A program made the position numbers and the translations under genes. From NCBI GenBank assembly GCA_029983695.1, contig JASBZB010000017.1, forward strand, positions 22,389 to 86,388: a DNA stretch of 64,000 nucleotides, given 5' to 3'. The stretch comes from Lutispora sp003527145 (GTDB taxonomy: Bacteria > Bacillota > Clostridia > Lutisporales > Lutisporaceae). Shown one piece after another: positions 51,115 through 60,323 of the stretch. The notes under the pieces are model-generated. The model worked only from the letters and a program-made list of their open reading frames with translations, did no database searches and was not told the origin of the DNA. The first letter of the stretch is position 1; the number at the start of each line of letters is the position of its first letter.

Positions 51115-51606
51115 ATGACAACCCGTCAACTGGAAAATGTCAATGAAATCCTAAGGAAGCACAACAAAAGAAAATCCGCATTGATAGCTATCTTGCAAGA
51201 AGTACAGAAGGAATACAGATATTTGCCCGAAGACATATTAAAATACATAGCAGCTCAAATGGAGATCACTCCTGCAAAGGTATACAGCGTGGCAACCTTC
51301 TACGAAAACTTTTCCCTGGAGCCTAAAGGCAGATATATAATCAGAGTTTGCGATGGTACTGCCTGTCATGTAAGAAAATCAATTCCCATACTTAATGCAC
51401 TAAGAGACAATCTCCACCTGAGCGATAAAAAACATACTACAGACGACCTTATGTTTACCGTAGAAACAGTATCCTGTTTGGGAGCCTGCGGACTTGCCCC
51501 TGTAATCACAATAAACGACAAGGTGTACGCTAAAATGACTCCTGATGCGGTTACGGAAATATTAAATACTCTGAAGGAGGAAGCTTTACATGAAGTTGCG
51601 CAATAA
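51115..51606 (+). CDS. hydC: NAD-linked [FeFe] hydrogenase gamma subunit (NuoE-like)
   Basis: 163 aa, GGAGG before ATG. A thioredoxin-like [2Fe-2S] protein: ligands in CDGTACH and VSCLGACGLAP (Cys pairs about 79/84 and 121/125). It feeds electrons within the HydABC bifurcating complex that makes hydrogen from NADH and reduced ferredoxin. Overlaps hydB by 17 bp. Confidence 0.95.
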   Translation: MTTRQLENVNEILRKHNKRKSALIAILQEVQKEYRYLPEDILKYIAAQMEITPAKVYSVATFYENFSLEPKGRYIIRVCDGTACHVRKSIPILNALRDNLHLSDKKHTTDDLMFTVETVSCLGACGLAPVITINDKVYAKMTPDAVTEILNTLKEEALHEVAQ

Positions 51607-53461
51607 AGCAGATTTTAAGGAATTTTCCAAGCTATGTGAGGAAGCTCTCCAAAGGCAGAACAAAAAGGTTCTGATATGCGCCGGAACAGGATGCGTATCC
51701 AGCGGTTCCATAGAAATCTATGAAAAGATAAAAAGCCTTATAGAGGCTAAAGGGCTTTTGGCTGAAATTGAGTTTACAGAAGATAACTGCGGTATAGGCG
51801 TGAGTAAAAGCGGCTGCCATGGTTTTTGCGAGATGGGGCCCTTGGTAAGGATCGAGCCTGATAATCTTCTTTATTTGCAGGTCAGGCTGGAGGATTGCGA
51901 AGAGATCGTAAATGAAACGATCATAAACGGTGTTCCTATCGTGAGATTGATGTATTCCCAGAACGGAGAAATATATCCGCAGCAGGAATCCATACCTTTT
52001 TACAAGAATCAGACAAGATTAGTTCTGGAACACTGCGGGCATATTGATGCAGAGTCTATAAAGGAATATATAGCCAAAGGCGGATATAGAGCTTTCTATA
52101 AGGCCGTTTTCGATATGGAGCCGGAAGATATATGTCAGGAAATTTCCGATTCAGGCTTGAGGGGACGAGGCGGCGGCGGGTTTCCGACAGGTAAAAAATG
52201 GTTTCAAGTATTATCTCAGAATAGCCCTGTCAAATATGTGGTGTGCAACGGAGATGAGGGAGACCCGGGAGCTTTCATGGATAGAAGCCTTATGGAAGGG
52301 GATTCCCATAGAATAATAGAAGGCATGCTTATTGCAGCCGTGGCTACCCGCAGCACAGAGGGCTATGTATATGTGAGAGCGGAATATCCCCTGGCCGTTA
52401 AGCGATTGAATCTTGCTCTGGAAAGCGCCCGCAAATACGGTCTTTTGGGAAAAAACATATTGAATTCGGGTTTCAGCTTTGATATTCACATAAATCAGGG
52501 AGCCGGAGCATTTGTTTGCGGTGAAGGAAGCGCTCTTACAACTTCTATAGAGGGTGAGAGAGGGATGCCGAGGGTTAAGCCTCCCAGGACGGTAGAAGCC
52601 GGGCTTTGGGGCAAGCCTACAGTGCTGAACAATGTTGAGACCTTCGCCAACGTGCCCAGCATATTGAATAACGGAAGCAGCTGGTTTAAAACCATAGGCA
52701 CGGAGAAGAGCCCCGGTACAAAAGCCTTTGCCGTTACAGGAAATGTAAACAATACCGGATTGATCGAGGTGCCCATGGGCGCTACCTTAAGAGATGTAAT
52801 CTTTGAGACCGGCGGAGGCATAAAAGGCAATAAAAAATTCAAGGCGGTTCAAATAGGCGGTCCTTCGGGAGCTTGCCTCACTGAGGAACATCTTGATATG
52901 CCTCTGGATTTTGATTCATTGAAAAAGGAAGGGGCTATGATAGGCTCCGGCGGCCTGGTGGTCATGGATGAGGATACCTGCATGGTAGAGGTTGCAAGAT
53001 TTTTTATGAATTTTACCCAGAATGAATCCTGCGGCAAATGCGTGCCTTGCAGAGTAGGAACAAAGACCATGCTGGATATACTGGAGCGCATAGTGGAAGG
53101 CAAGGGCTCCATGGAGGATCTTGCCCTGCTGGAGGAATTGGCAGATACCATAAGCGAGACTTCCTTGTGCGGCTTGGGCAAAACAGCTTCCAATCCTGTG
53201 GTAAGCACTTTGAAGCATTTCAGAGATGAATATATTGCCCATGTGGTGGACAAGAGATGTCCTACCGGAACCTGCAAAGCTTTGAAGAGCATAGCTATAA
53301 ATAAAGATTTGTGCAAGGGCTGCAGCAAATGCGCAAAGTCTTGTCCCGTAAGCGCTATAGAGGGCAAGCTGAAGGAGCCCTTTAGAATAAATGCGAGCAA
53401 GTGCATAAAATGCGGTGCATGCATAAAGATTTGTCCATTTTCTGCTATTAAGGAGGTTTAG
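51590..53461 (+). CDS. hydB: [FeFe] hydrogenase beta subunit, NuoF-like flavoprotein
   Basis: 623 aa, GGAGG before ATG. Order: N-terminal [2Fe-2S] thioredoxin-like domain (about 20-120), NuoF domain with FMN/NADH glycine motif (GLRGRGGGGFPTGKKW), [4Fe-4S] motif ESCGKCVPCRVGT, and C-terminal 2x[4Fe-4S] ferredoxin domain (CKGCSKCAKSCP, CIKCGACIKICP). It is the NADH site and bifurcation centre of HydABC. Confidence 0.96.
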   Translation: MKLRNKADFKEFSKLCEEALQRQNKKVLICAGTGCVSSGSIEIYEKIKSLIEAKGLLAEIEFTEDNCGIGVSKSGCHGFCEMGPLVRIEPDNLLYLQVRLEDCEEIVNETIINGVPIVRLMYSQNGEIYPQQESIPFYKNQTRLVLEHCGHIDAESIKEYIAKGGYRAFYKAVFDMEPEDICQEISDSGLRGRGGGGFPTGKKWFQVLSQNSPVKYVVCNGDEGDPGAFMDRSLMEGDSHRIIEGMLIAAVATRSTEGYVYVRAEYPLAVKRLNLALESARKYGLLGKNILNSGFSFDIHINQGAGAFVCGEGSALTTSIEGERGMPRVKPPRTVEAGLWGKPTVLNNVETFANVPSILNNGSSWFKTIGTEKSPGTKAFAVTGNVNNTGLIEVPMGATLRDVIFETGGGIKGNKKFKAVQIGGPSGACLTEEHLDMPLDFDSLKKEGAMIGSGGLVVMDEDTCMVEVARFFMNFTQNESCGKCVPCRVGTKTMLDILERIVEGKGSMEDLALLEELADTISETSLCGLGKTASNPVVSTLKHFRDEYIAHVVDKRCPTGTCKALKSIAINKDLCKGCSKCAKSCPVSAIEGKLKEPFRINASKCIKCGACIKICPFSAIKEV

Positions 53462-53463
53462 TC

Positions 53464-55140
53464 ATGAAGGGTACTATGATAATTGATGGTCAAAAGGTTC
53501 AGTTTGACGGAGAGCAGCATGTCCTGGAAGTCATAAGAAAAGCCGGCATAGAACTCCCTACTTTTTGCTACCATTCTGATCTCAGCGTTTACGGAGCTTG
53601 CAGAATGTGCATAGTGGAAGATAAATGGGGAAATATATCTACATCCTGTTCAACCCCTCCTAAGGATGGCATGGAAATCTTCACCAACACACCCAAGCTT
53701 CAGAAGCACAGGCGTATGATTTTAGAGCTGCTGCTGTCCAGTCATCATCGTGATTGCACCGTATGTGAGAAAAACAATCAGTGCAAGCTGCAGGAGTTGG
53801 CAAGACGCTTTGGAGTGAGGAAGGTCAGATTTGATACCAAGAATGGAAGGCTTCCTATCGATGACAGCAGCACCTCTGTGGTAAGGGACCCCAATAAATG
53901 CATCATGTGCGGAGACTGCGTGAGAATGTGTGAGGAAGTACAGGGCGTAGGCGTTCTCGGGTTTGCCAATAGAGGTTCAAATATTAAGATCGTTCCTGCC
54001 TTCGATAAGAAGCTCGGAGAGGTTGATTGCGTAAATTGCGGCCAGTGCATTACGGTTTGCCCCACAGGCGCTTTGCTTATAAAAAATGATACGGATGAGG
54101 TATGGAAAGCCTTATATGATAAAAAGAAAAGGGTTGTAGCTCAGATAGCTCCTGCGGTAAGGGTGGCTCTGGGCGAGGCTTTTGGCCTTGATCCGGGGGA
54201 GGCAGTGACGGGCAAAATCGTAGCAGCGCTTCACAGGCTTGGCTTTGATGAGGTATATGATACGGCTTTTGCCGCCGACCTTACAGTCATGGAAGAGAGC
54301 AAGGAATTTGCAGAAAGATTATCTTCCGGAGGGAAAATGCCATTATTTACTTCCTGCTGTCCTGCCTGGGTGAAGCATGCAGAGAACAGATATCCGGAGC
54401 TTCTGGACAACATCTCCAGCTGCCGCTCACCCCAGCAAATGTTTGGCTCTGTCGTTAAGCAGCATTATAGAGGCTCAGAGGATGGAAGGTCCACCTTTAT
54501 AGTTTCGATAATGCCTTGCACTGCCAAGAAATATGAAGCCAAAAGACCGGAGTTCTCAAATTCCGGTGAAAAGGATATAGATGCAGTGATCACTACTCAG
54601 GAATTGATCATGATGATAAAGGAAGCCGGTCTGCAGTTTAGCGAATTGGAGCCTGATTCCTTTGATATGCCCTTCGGTATGGCCAGCGGCGCCGGTGTGA
54701 TATTCGGCGTGACCGGCGGAGTATCGGAAGCAGTGCTGAGAAGGTTATATCAGCACAAAACCGCTTTGCACCTAAAGAGTCTGTCCTTCGACGATGTAAG
54801 AGGCATGGAAGGCATAAAGGAAACCCAGATAGAGCTGGATGGCAAAGTCATCAAGCTGGCCATAGTTAACGGCCTTGAGAATGCCAACAGGCTCATTAAA
54901 TCCATACAAAGCGGGGAAGTTGAATATGATTTCGTAGAGGTAATGGCATGCCCTGGAGGCTGCATTGGCGGTGCCGGCCAGCCTTTGGCAAGCTCTGCTT
55001 CGTCAAAAGAAGAAAGAGCAAAAGGCCTCTATAAGGCAGATAGAGTATCTCAGATCAAGACTTCTGAGGAGAATCCTTCAATCATATCGCTTTATAGAAA
55101 CATGAGCGAGGATAGCCACGAAATGCTCCATAATAAATAA
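53464..55140 (+). CDS. hydA: [FeFe] hydrogenase alpha (catalytic) subunit
   Basis: 558 aa, AGGAGG before ATG. N-terminal [2Fe-2S] ferredoxin domain (1-80), His-Cys cluster (HHRDCTVCEKNNQC), two [4Fe-4S] motifs (CIMCGDCVRMC, CVNCGQCITVC), then the H-cluster motifs TSCCPAWV, MPCTAKKYE and MACPGGCIGGAGQP, and a small-subunit tail. All H-cluster cysteines are present. It is shorter than the Thermotoga subunit and lacks an extra C-terminal [2Fe-2S] domain. Confidence 0.97.
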   Translation: MKGTMIIDGQKVQFDGEQHVLEVIRKAGIELPTFCYHSDLSVYGACRMCIVEDKWGNISTSCSTPPKDGMEIFTNTPKLQKHRRMILELLLSSHHRDCTVCEKNNQCKLQELARRFGVRKVRFDTKNGRLPIDDSSTSVVRDPNKCIMCGDCVRMCEEVQGVGVLGFANRGSNIKIVPAFDKKLGEVDCVNCGQCITVCPTGALLIKNDTDEVWKALYDKKKRVVAQIAPAVRVALGEAFGLDPGEAVTGKIVAALHRLGFDEVYDTAFAADLTVMEESKEFAERLSSGGKMPLFTSCCPAWVKHAENRYPELLDNISSCRSPQQMFGSVVKQHYRGSEDGRSTFIVSIMPCTAKKYEAKRPEFSNSGEKDIDAVITTQELIMMIKEAGLQFSELEPDSFDMPFGMASGAGVIFGVTGGVSEAVLRRLYQHKTALHLKSLSFDDVRGMEGIKETQIELDGKVIKLAIVNGLENANRLIKSIQSGEVEYDFVEVMACPGGCIGGAGQPLASSASSKEERAKGLYKADRVSQIKTSEENPSIISLYRNMSEDSHEMLHNK

Positions 55141-55147
55141 TATATGA

Positions 55148-55184
55148 GCCATGGGCTAGTGGCTTCTAGCTTCTAGCCCATGGC
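55148..55184. repeat. Hairpin and TTCTAGC heptads after hydA
   Basis: GCCATGGGCTAG and CTAGCCCATGGC (12-bp arms) enclose a 13-base loop. The same segment reads as heptads CTAGTGG, CTTCTAG, CTTCTAG, CCCATGG (55156-55183). Could end hydA transcription though no T-run follows. Confidence 0.6.
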
Positions 55185-55231
55185 CTCAGCGTATTCCTCC
55201 GGGGTCTTGGGGGGAGAAATACCCTAATTTC

Positions 55232-55259
55232 CTGAGTTCTGAGCTCTGAGCTCTGAGTT
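55232..55259 (-). repeat. Four-heptad array behind spoIIR
   Basis: Plus strand CTGAGTT, CTGAGCT, CTGAGCT, CTGAGTT, then CTA, the complement of the spoIIR TAG stop. This is the cleanest member: four perfect heptads touching the stop codon. Confidence 0.85.
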
Positions 55260-55928
55260 CTATTTTCCGTCTGCTGCTTTGATTATCTTTGCTATATTCT
55301 TATTCAAATCCTTGGCCATCTCAACCAGCTTGAACTTTACTTTTACAGTTTTCTTGCCGTCTCTTTCTCCGGATCTCAAAAGCTCCAGTTCTTCCTCATC
55401 CAGCAATTCCTTAAAATCCTCTATGGCTTTATCAGAAACCACTCCCTGGGCTATATCCACGAAACACAGCGGCGGGAACATGACACACCACCAGTTTTTC
55501 CCTTGGGCCATACCTATCTTTACATTTAATGCTTGATAGGAGCCGGCAGGGAAGGTAAGCGGTCCATAAACCTTGGTAGGGAATTCAAAGGTACCCAGTT
55601 CAATATCTATAGGAAAGTTTTCTCCCAGTCTCCGCATTTCCTCTTCCGAAGCTTTTTTTAGCTTTTCCATATTATCGCATATGAGCTTTTTTACTTCATC
55701 TTGATTTTTCAGATTCTTGAGCTTTGGTTCCAGTTCTTTTATTATTACGTCTCTTATCTGAAGCTTTAAAGCTTGATCTTCAGGAGAATCACTGTTGGCA
55801 ACTACATGAAGCCTTATTATTTTATCCTTGATGTCTCCCAGAATGGAGTCCTGATTAATATGCAAATTCATGAGCATGCCGTATATGAAGAAGACAACCA
55901 GTATAAAAGATATGATTTTATATTTCAT
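55260..55928 (-). CDS. spoIIR: Stage II sporulation protein R
   Basis: 222 aa, AAGGAGG before ATG. An N-terminal signal/anchor, then the SpoIIR core with IIRLHVVANSDSPEDQALKLQIRDVI and GKNWWCVMFPPLCFVDI. It is made in the forespore under sigma-F and triggers SpoIIGA processing of pro-sigma-E in the mother cell. Single gene here. Confidence 0.95.
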   Translation of the reverse strand: MKYKIISFILVVFFIYGMLMNLHINQDSILGDIKDKIIRLHVVANSDSPEDQALKLQIRDVIIKELEPKLKNLKNQDEVKKLICDNMEKLKKASEEEMRRLGENFPIDIELGTFEFPTKVYGPLTFPAGSYQALNVKIGMAQGKNWWCVMFPPLCFVDIAQGVVSDKAIEDFKELLDEEELELLRSGERDGKKTVKVKFKLVEMAKDLNKNIAKIIKAADGK

Positions 55929-55950
55929 GTCAATCCTCCTTGTAAGAATT

Positions 55951-55998
55951 AGTTGCTAGTCACAAGTACACCATCTGCAGAACGCATGAAATGCGTTC
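55951..55998. repeat. Heptads plus GAACGCAT hairpin upstream of spoIIR
   Basis: AGTTGCT, AGTCACA, AGTACAC form three decayed heptads (55951-55971). Next is GAACGCAT-GAA-ATGCGTTC (55980-55998), an 8-bp perfect hairpin with GTAGGG flank, a common Firmicute intergenic repeat type. Confidence 0.6.
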
Positions 55999-56051
55999 CC
56001 TACAATTACATTATAACCATCAGATTGTCTTGCTATACAAATTATCCCTTA

Positions 56052-57179
56052 TTATTCTGTTTTTCCTATCCTTCTGATCTTTGCATCGGCCTGGACATTT
56101 ATTACCACATTCCTCTGAAAGAATTCTTCAAAATCCTTTTCTATGCTTTTATAGAGCTTAGTATGATATTTGTATAGATACTCTCTAACTCCCAGAAGGT
56201 CAACAGTGTATTCTTCCTGCATTTTTTTTATCAAGTCTTTGCAATCTCTCTCTATGATGTTTTCCAATTCTTTTTCAAGCTGTTTCAGCGTTTTCTCATC
56301 CATAAGCTTGCTGCCAAGCCTGTATTCTTCTATAGAACCCTCTGTCTCCAGATTGTAAATAAGATAAATCTTCCCGCCCTCCACCTTATCCAGATTGATT
56401 CTTCTTTTGAAGGTGAAATAGGTAAAAGGAGATGAGTAAGCGCCATGATTCATTTCTATGACTCCGCCTTTCGCCCTGCCATTGAGCCATTTATATGCTA
56501 TTGTCTCTTTTTCATCCAGATGACCTGTATGCTTGAAGTCCTTTATGATGCCCAAATATTGAGTGGTCAATCCATCGGCGGAAGGTACTAAGCTGGGTAT
56601 GACTGCATCTCCATGATTGTCAGCCAGTTGCTTGGTAAACTCGAGAAAAGTCAATCTTCCTATTCGTGCTGCTAATCTTTCATTATCGGCTATGCCGGTT
56701 ATATAAAAGGCCAGAAGGCTTTTCATCTTGGGCTTGATCTTAAATATATCAGCAGCCTTGCCGGGAGTCATATACACCAGCATGCTGGAATTGAACTGAT
56801 GGCCTCTGCCGAAGGCATCGAGAACATCCTTTACAAGATTTGCATCTGTCAATAGATCTTCCCCAAATATGAGCACCTTAGTATGATCATAGCTGTGAAT
56901 TTTTGAAAACCTCTGAAGAAGCTTAGTAACTCCTATATTGTAGGAGGAAGCAAGAGTATCATAGGTTACAAAATCAAGCACTTTTCCTTCCTTTGCTTCG
57001 GCGGTATCAGGATTGACGAAGGTTATCAAGTATTTTTCCGAGCTTTCCGCATTTTCAGGTGCCTTATCTACGCCCAAGGACAATACAAAGGCTCTTTCAT
57101 CTATTTCAATTTTGTCCCAACAGCCGGATAAAGCTATTGTGCATATAAGTATTAAGGTAAGCAGCTTCAGCCATTTCAT
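56052..57179 (-). CDS. Spore germination lipoprotein, Ger(x)C family
   Basis: 375 aa. A lipoprotein signal with LSGC lipobox (Cys about 20) followed by WDKIEIDERAFVLSLGVDKA, the standard GerC opening. The third germinant receptor component, anchored to the spore inner membrane. Its start overlaps the GerB-type stop by 4 bp (ATGA). Confidence 0.93.
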   Translation of the reverse strand: MKWLKLLTLILICTIALSGCWDKIEIDERAFVLSLGVDKAPENAESSEKYLITFVNPDTAEAKEGKVLDFVTYDTLASSYNIGVTKLLQRFSKIHSYDHTKVLIFGEDLLTDANLVKDVLDAFGRGHQFNSSMLVYMTPGKAADIFKIKPKMKSLLAFYITGIADNERLAARIGRLTFLEFTKQLADNHGDAVIPSLVPSADGLTTQYLGIIKDFKHTGHLDEKETIAYKWLNGRAKGGVIEMNHGAYSSPFTYFTFKRRINLDKVEGGKIYLIYNLETEGSIEEYRLGSKLMDEKTLKQLEKELENIIERDCKDLIKKMQEEYTVDLLGVREYLYKYHTKLYKSIEKDFEEFFQRNVVINVQADAKIRRIGKTE

Positions 57180-58276
57180 GCCTTCATACCCCCCTTCTTT
57201 CTGAGCTTTGCTATGATAAGCAGCATAGGAGGTACTATAAATATCAATGCCCTGCCAAGATATTGAAATATATACACGCTGTATTTATTTATCTGAGCAA
57301 CATTCTCCGGTATCAAAGAAATATAATATATTAAAGGTACCATAGGCAGGACAAACTGCTTTTGCTCGCTTGCGCCAAAAATCTTTGACAATGAATAAGT
57401 AAGGGCAAAATAGAAGGATACCATTGTGGTAAACACGGTGAAGACCCATATGCCCAGCATTACACCATCCAGCCTTTCTATAAAGAGCCCGGGCAGGTTT
57501 ATGGATCTAACATATCCGAGAAGAGACCACTGCAAGCCTTTTATCAGATTTTCACCATATACGGAAAAACACAATACAGTGATCACTACATAGGATAGTG
57601 TTATGAAAGCCATAGCAATTGTAGCGCTTAGATAAGCCTTATTGGGTTTATCCATAAAGCCGATATAAAAAAGCAGTACTTCATAGCCGGCAAAGCTCAA
57701 GGACATGATAGGGATAGAAAGCAATATCTTGGATGGGATATCCTGAAAAACAGGCAGCATATTGGTCATTTTAAATTCCGCCATGCCGGGAAGCAATATG
57801 AAAAACAAGGGTATGAAGAGAATAGGGAAGAATAGCTCCATGACCCTTCCTATGCATTCCACTCCTCCCCTTACCGCATAGGTGCATACCAAAATAAGGC
57901 TTATTATTATGACCTCAGAGGGTGTTCTGAATAGAAGAAATATTTTTACGACCTCATTTAATAAGCGGGCTTCATAAGCTATAAAAATTGTAAAGTATAT
58001 GGCATATATAAGATTTAGCAAAATAGCAGGAATCTTGCCTATTATTTCCCCCGTGAATTCAGGAAAGGTTCTGCCCGGAAATCTATTGGCAAGGACCAAT
58101 ATAATATATAACGCTATCATGTTTATGATGCCGCCTATTACAATAATAAACCAGGCATCGGTGCCGGCAGTTTTGGCCAGCTGTGAGGGCAGTGAAAATA
58201 TGCCTACCCCGACTATTGTCATAATGGTTATCATAGCTATTTGATAAGGGCTTATGATATCATTGTCTCTTATCAT
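57176..58276 (-). CDS. Endospore germination permease, GerB family
   Basis: 366 aa from the ATG at 58276, with GGAGG eight bases upstream inside the GerA-type gene; the ATG at 58303 is less well placed. About ten membrane helices; NDIISPYQIAMITIMTIVGVGIFSLPS opening is typical. APC-like fold; it binds the germinant in relatives. Confidence 0.93.
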   Translation of the reverse strand: MIRDNDIISPYQIAMITIMTIVGVGIFSLPSQLAKTAGTDAWFIIVIGGIINMIALYIILVLANRFPGRTFPEFTGEIIGKIPAILLNLIYAIYFTIFIAYEARLLNEVVKIFLLFRTPSEVIIISLILVCTYAVRGGVECIGRVMELFFPILFIPLFFILLPGMAEFKMTNMLPVFQDIPSKILLSIPIMSLSFAGYEVLLFYIGFMDKPNKAYLSATIAMAFITLSYVVITVLCFSVYGENLIKGLQWSLLGYVRSINLPGLFIERLDGVMLGIWVFTVFTTMVSFYFALTYSLSKIFGASEQKQFVLPMVPLIYYISLIPENVAQINKYSVYIFQYLGRALIFIVPPMLLIIAKLRKKGGMKA

Positions 58277-59846
58277 CCTTCGTGCCTCCTTTGGCTTTGT
58301 CATTTATAACAGGCCTGTTGTTTCTCATTCGGACTACATTTTTTGAGGTAAGAGGAGGCCTTTTGATCATCTTATATGTGGGAGCCCTGTATATGGTATC
58401 CTTGAAATCACTGGGTTCTATGGCCACAAATGGCGTCAAATACGGTACATTGAAGCTTTTCAGCCGCGCCATATGAGTAAATATTATTATCAGCCCCAGC
58501 GCCAGGCCATATAAACCCAATATTCCAGATATTAGCATCAGACTGAACCTCAGCAGCCTGAAGCCTACGCTCAGATTGTAGCTCGGGTTGGCAAAGGATG
58601 CGATTGCGGTTATGGCAACGATTATTACCATTATAGGGCTTACTATGCCTGCCCTGACTGCTGCCTCACCTATTACCAGACCGCCTACAATGCCTATGGC
58701 ATTGCCTATGGGTGCGGGAAGTCTTATACCTGCTTCTCTTAGCAACTCCAATGTTCCCTCCATTATAAAAGCTTCTACTATGGCAGGAAAGGGCACTCCT
58801 TCTCTGGAGGCGGCTATGGATAACACCAGCTTAGTAGGAAGTATACCCGTATTATATGAGGTAAGAGATATATACAGGGAGGGGAGGATCATGGCAATAA
58901 GGCTTGCTGCGTATCTTATAATTCTCAATACTGTGGCGATAATCCATCTATCATAATAATCTTCCGGAGATTGAAACATACTGTTTAATGTAGATGGTAT
59001 GATTAGACCCGTTGGAGAATTGTCCACCAGAACTACTACTTTACCCTCATAAAGATCTGCTGCAACGTGATCCGGTCTCTCAGATGCCAGTATCTGCGGG
59101 AAGGGTGAATAGGGATCATCCTCTATGAGCTGCTCTATATAACCGCTATCTAAAACTGCATCTATCTCTATGCTTTTAAGCCTTCTGAATACTTCATCCA
59201 CTAATTCCGGCTTTGCTATGTCTTCTATATAAAATACCCCTACATCCGTGTGACTTCTTTTTCCTATTCTGAGCTGCTTCAGCTTCAGCTTATGGTCTCT
59301 GATCCTTCTTCTGACCAAAGCAGTATTCATTCTGAAGGTCTCTACAAAGCCGTCTCTGGGCCCGCGTATGACTGATTCTGTGGTAGGCTCATTTACACTT
59401 CTTGATGGCCATCCCTTGACGCTTATGGTTATCAAGGTTCTGGTACCGTCGATGAATAGTACCGCATCACCTATAAGGATATCCAGGATTGCTTCATTTA
59501 AATCCTCTGATTCCTTTAACTCCGAAGCGGGGATAGTACCGTAGCGCACCAGCTCATAGAGCTTATCCGACAGCTTAGGGGCTTCGGGAGGTATATATCT
59601 CGCTTGTATCATCAAAGGATTGAGCACCGAATTATCTAATTTGCGACTGTCTATCATGCCGTCTATATAGACAACGGTGAACCTAAGCTTCTGTTCCACT
59701 CCCACCACAAATTCTTTATATACTACATCATCGCAATCCTTCAGGAGCTCTTTAACCTTGGCTATATTAACTTCAAGAGAGTCTGTGCTTTGAATTTTTT
59801 CTCTTTCATTTTCCTGTATTTTTTTCTTTTTACCAAACAGCAGCAT
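58260..59846 (-). CDS. Spore germination protein, GerA family
   Basis: 528 aa, GAGGTG before ATG. A long cytoplasmic N-terminal domain with VYIDGMIDSRKLDN and LFIDGTRTLITISVKGWPSR, then the membrane portion with PAIVEAFIMEGTLELLREAGIRLPAPIGNAIGIVGGLVIGEA. First of the A-B-C receptor genes. The ligand is not predictable. Confidence 0.94.
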   Translation of the reverse strand: MLLFGKKKKIQENEREKIQSTDSLEVNIAKVKELLKDCDDVVYKEFVVGVEQKLRFTVVYIDGMIDSRKLDNSVLNPLMIQARYIPPEAPKLSDKLYELVRYGTIPASELKESEDLNEAILDILIGDAVLFIDGTRTLITISVKGWPSRSVNEPTTESVIRGPRDGFVETFRMNTALVRRRIRDHKLKLKQLRIGKRSHTDVGVFYIEDIAKPELVDEVFRRLKSIEIDAVLDSGYIEQLIEDDPYSPFPQILASERPDHVAADLYEGKVVVLVDNSPTGLIIPSTLNSMFQSPEDYYDRWIIATVLRIIRYAASLIAMILPSLYISLTSYNTGILPTKLVLSIAASREGVPFPAIVEAFIMEGTLELLREAGIRLPAPIGNAIGIVGGLVIGEAAVRAGIVSPIMVIIVAITAIASFANPSYNLSVGFRLLRFSLMLISGILGLYGLALGLIIIFTHMARLKSFNVPYLTPFVAIEPSDFKDTIYRAPTYKMIKRPPLTSKNVVRMRNNRPVINDKAKGGTKDDKRQ

Positions 59847-59866
59847 AAGTTCACCTCAATTTAAAT

Positions 59867-60079
59867 CTACTTTGCTAATTTAGCTATTAAAGCCATTGCT
59901 ACAGCTGATCCAACCAAAACCATGCTGATGACGGATGTGATTTTGGCATCCTTTATAAGCCCTTGCCTTTTAAAAGCGGGCCTATCTACGAAAAATCCAA
60001 ATATTGCTATAAGGATCATGACTCCAAGAACAGTGAAATCCGTTATATCCTTTATACCTATTAAAAATCCATGGAACAC
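59867..60079 (-). CDS. Small two-helix membrane protein upstream of ger operon
   Basis: 70 aa from GTG (AAGG about ten bases ahead), 20 bp before the GerA-type gene. Two hydrophobic helices (VLGVMILIAIFGFFVD and VISMVLVGSAVAMALIAKL) joined by a basic loop with RPAFKRQG. Small membrane proteins of this size are known in clostridial ger operons. An in-frame TTG at 60100 is a longer alternative. The start codon abuts a long hairpin arm that would cover the ribosome site. Confidence 0.65.
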   Translation of the reverse strand: MFHGFLIGIKDITDFTVLGVMILIAIFGFFVDRPAFKRQGLIKDAKITSVISMVLVGSAVAMALIAKLAK

Positions 60080-60151
60080 AAAACCACAGCCTTTCCGCAA
60101 ACATCCTCAGCTAGACTAAGTCTCCAGTTAGCTTTTGCAGGCTGTGGTTTT
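60080..60151 (-). promoter_or_regulatory. Long hairpin at the start of the ger operon
   Basis: AAAACCACAGCCT and AGGCTGTGGTTTT (13-bp arms) with inner GCAAA/TTTGC, AGCTA/TAGCT and AGAC/GTCT pairings. The 3' arm on the minus strand ends exactly at the GTG start and includes AAGG. It may be a terminator for upstream transcription or a translational lock. Confidence 0.55.
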
Positions 60152-60181
60152 TATATACATAATTTTAATTGCTGGCCGCTG

Positions 60182-60209
60182 GGGTCGGGGTACGAGGCAC
60201 GAGGTGCGG
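60182..60209. repeat. Four-heptad array GGNNCGR
   Basis: GGGTCGG, GGTACGA, GGCACGA, GGTGCGG: four units in register, with sequence unlike the RRYTCAG family but the same 4x7 format. Confidence 0.6.
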
Positions 60210-60304
60210 ACATCTAAAGCAACACTTCGAAGCTCTGCCCTAATACTCGAACCCCGTAACAAGACCCCATAGAAGTGACCCTAGGCTGCGCACCCCTTAA
60301 CCAG

Positions 60305-60323
60305 AAAAATGCTTAGCATTTTT
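60305..60323 (-). terminator. AT-rich hairpin over the aminotransferase stop
   Basis: AAAAATGC-TAA-GCATTTTT includes the TAA stop in its loop and ends in five T, a compact intrinsic terminator candidate. Confidence 0.55.

Noticed and set aside
52849..53424. 191-codon frame antisense to hydB
   Set aside because: Mirror of a cysteine-rich coding region; no ribosome site.
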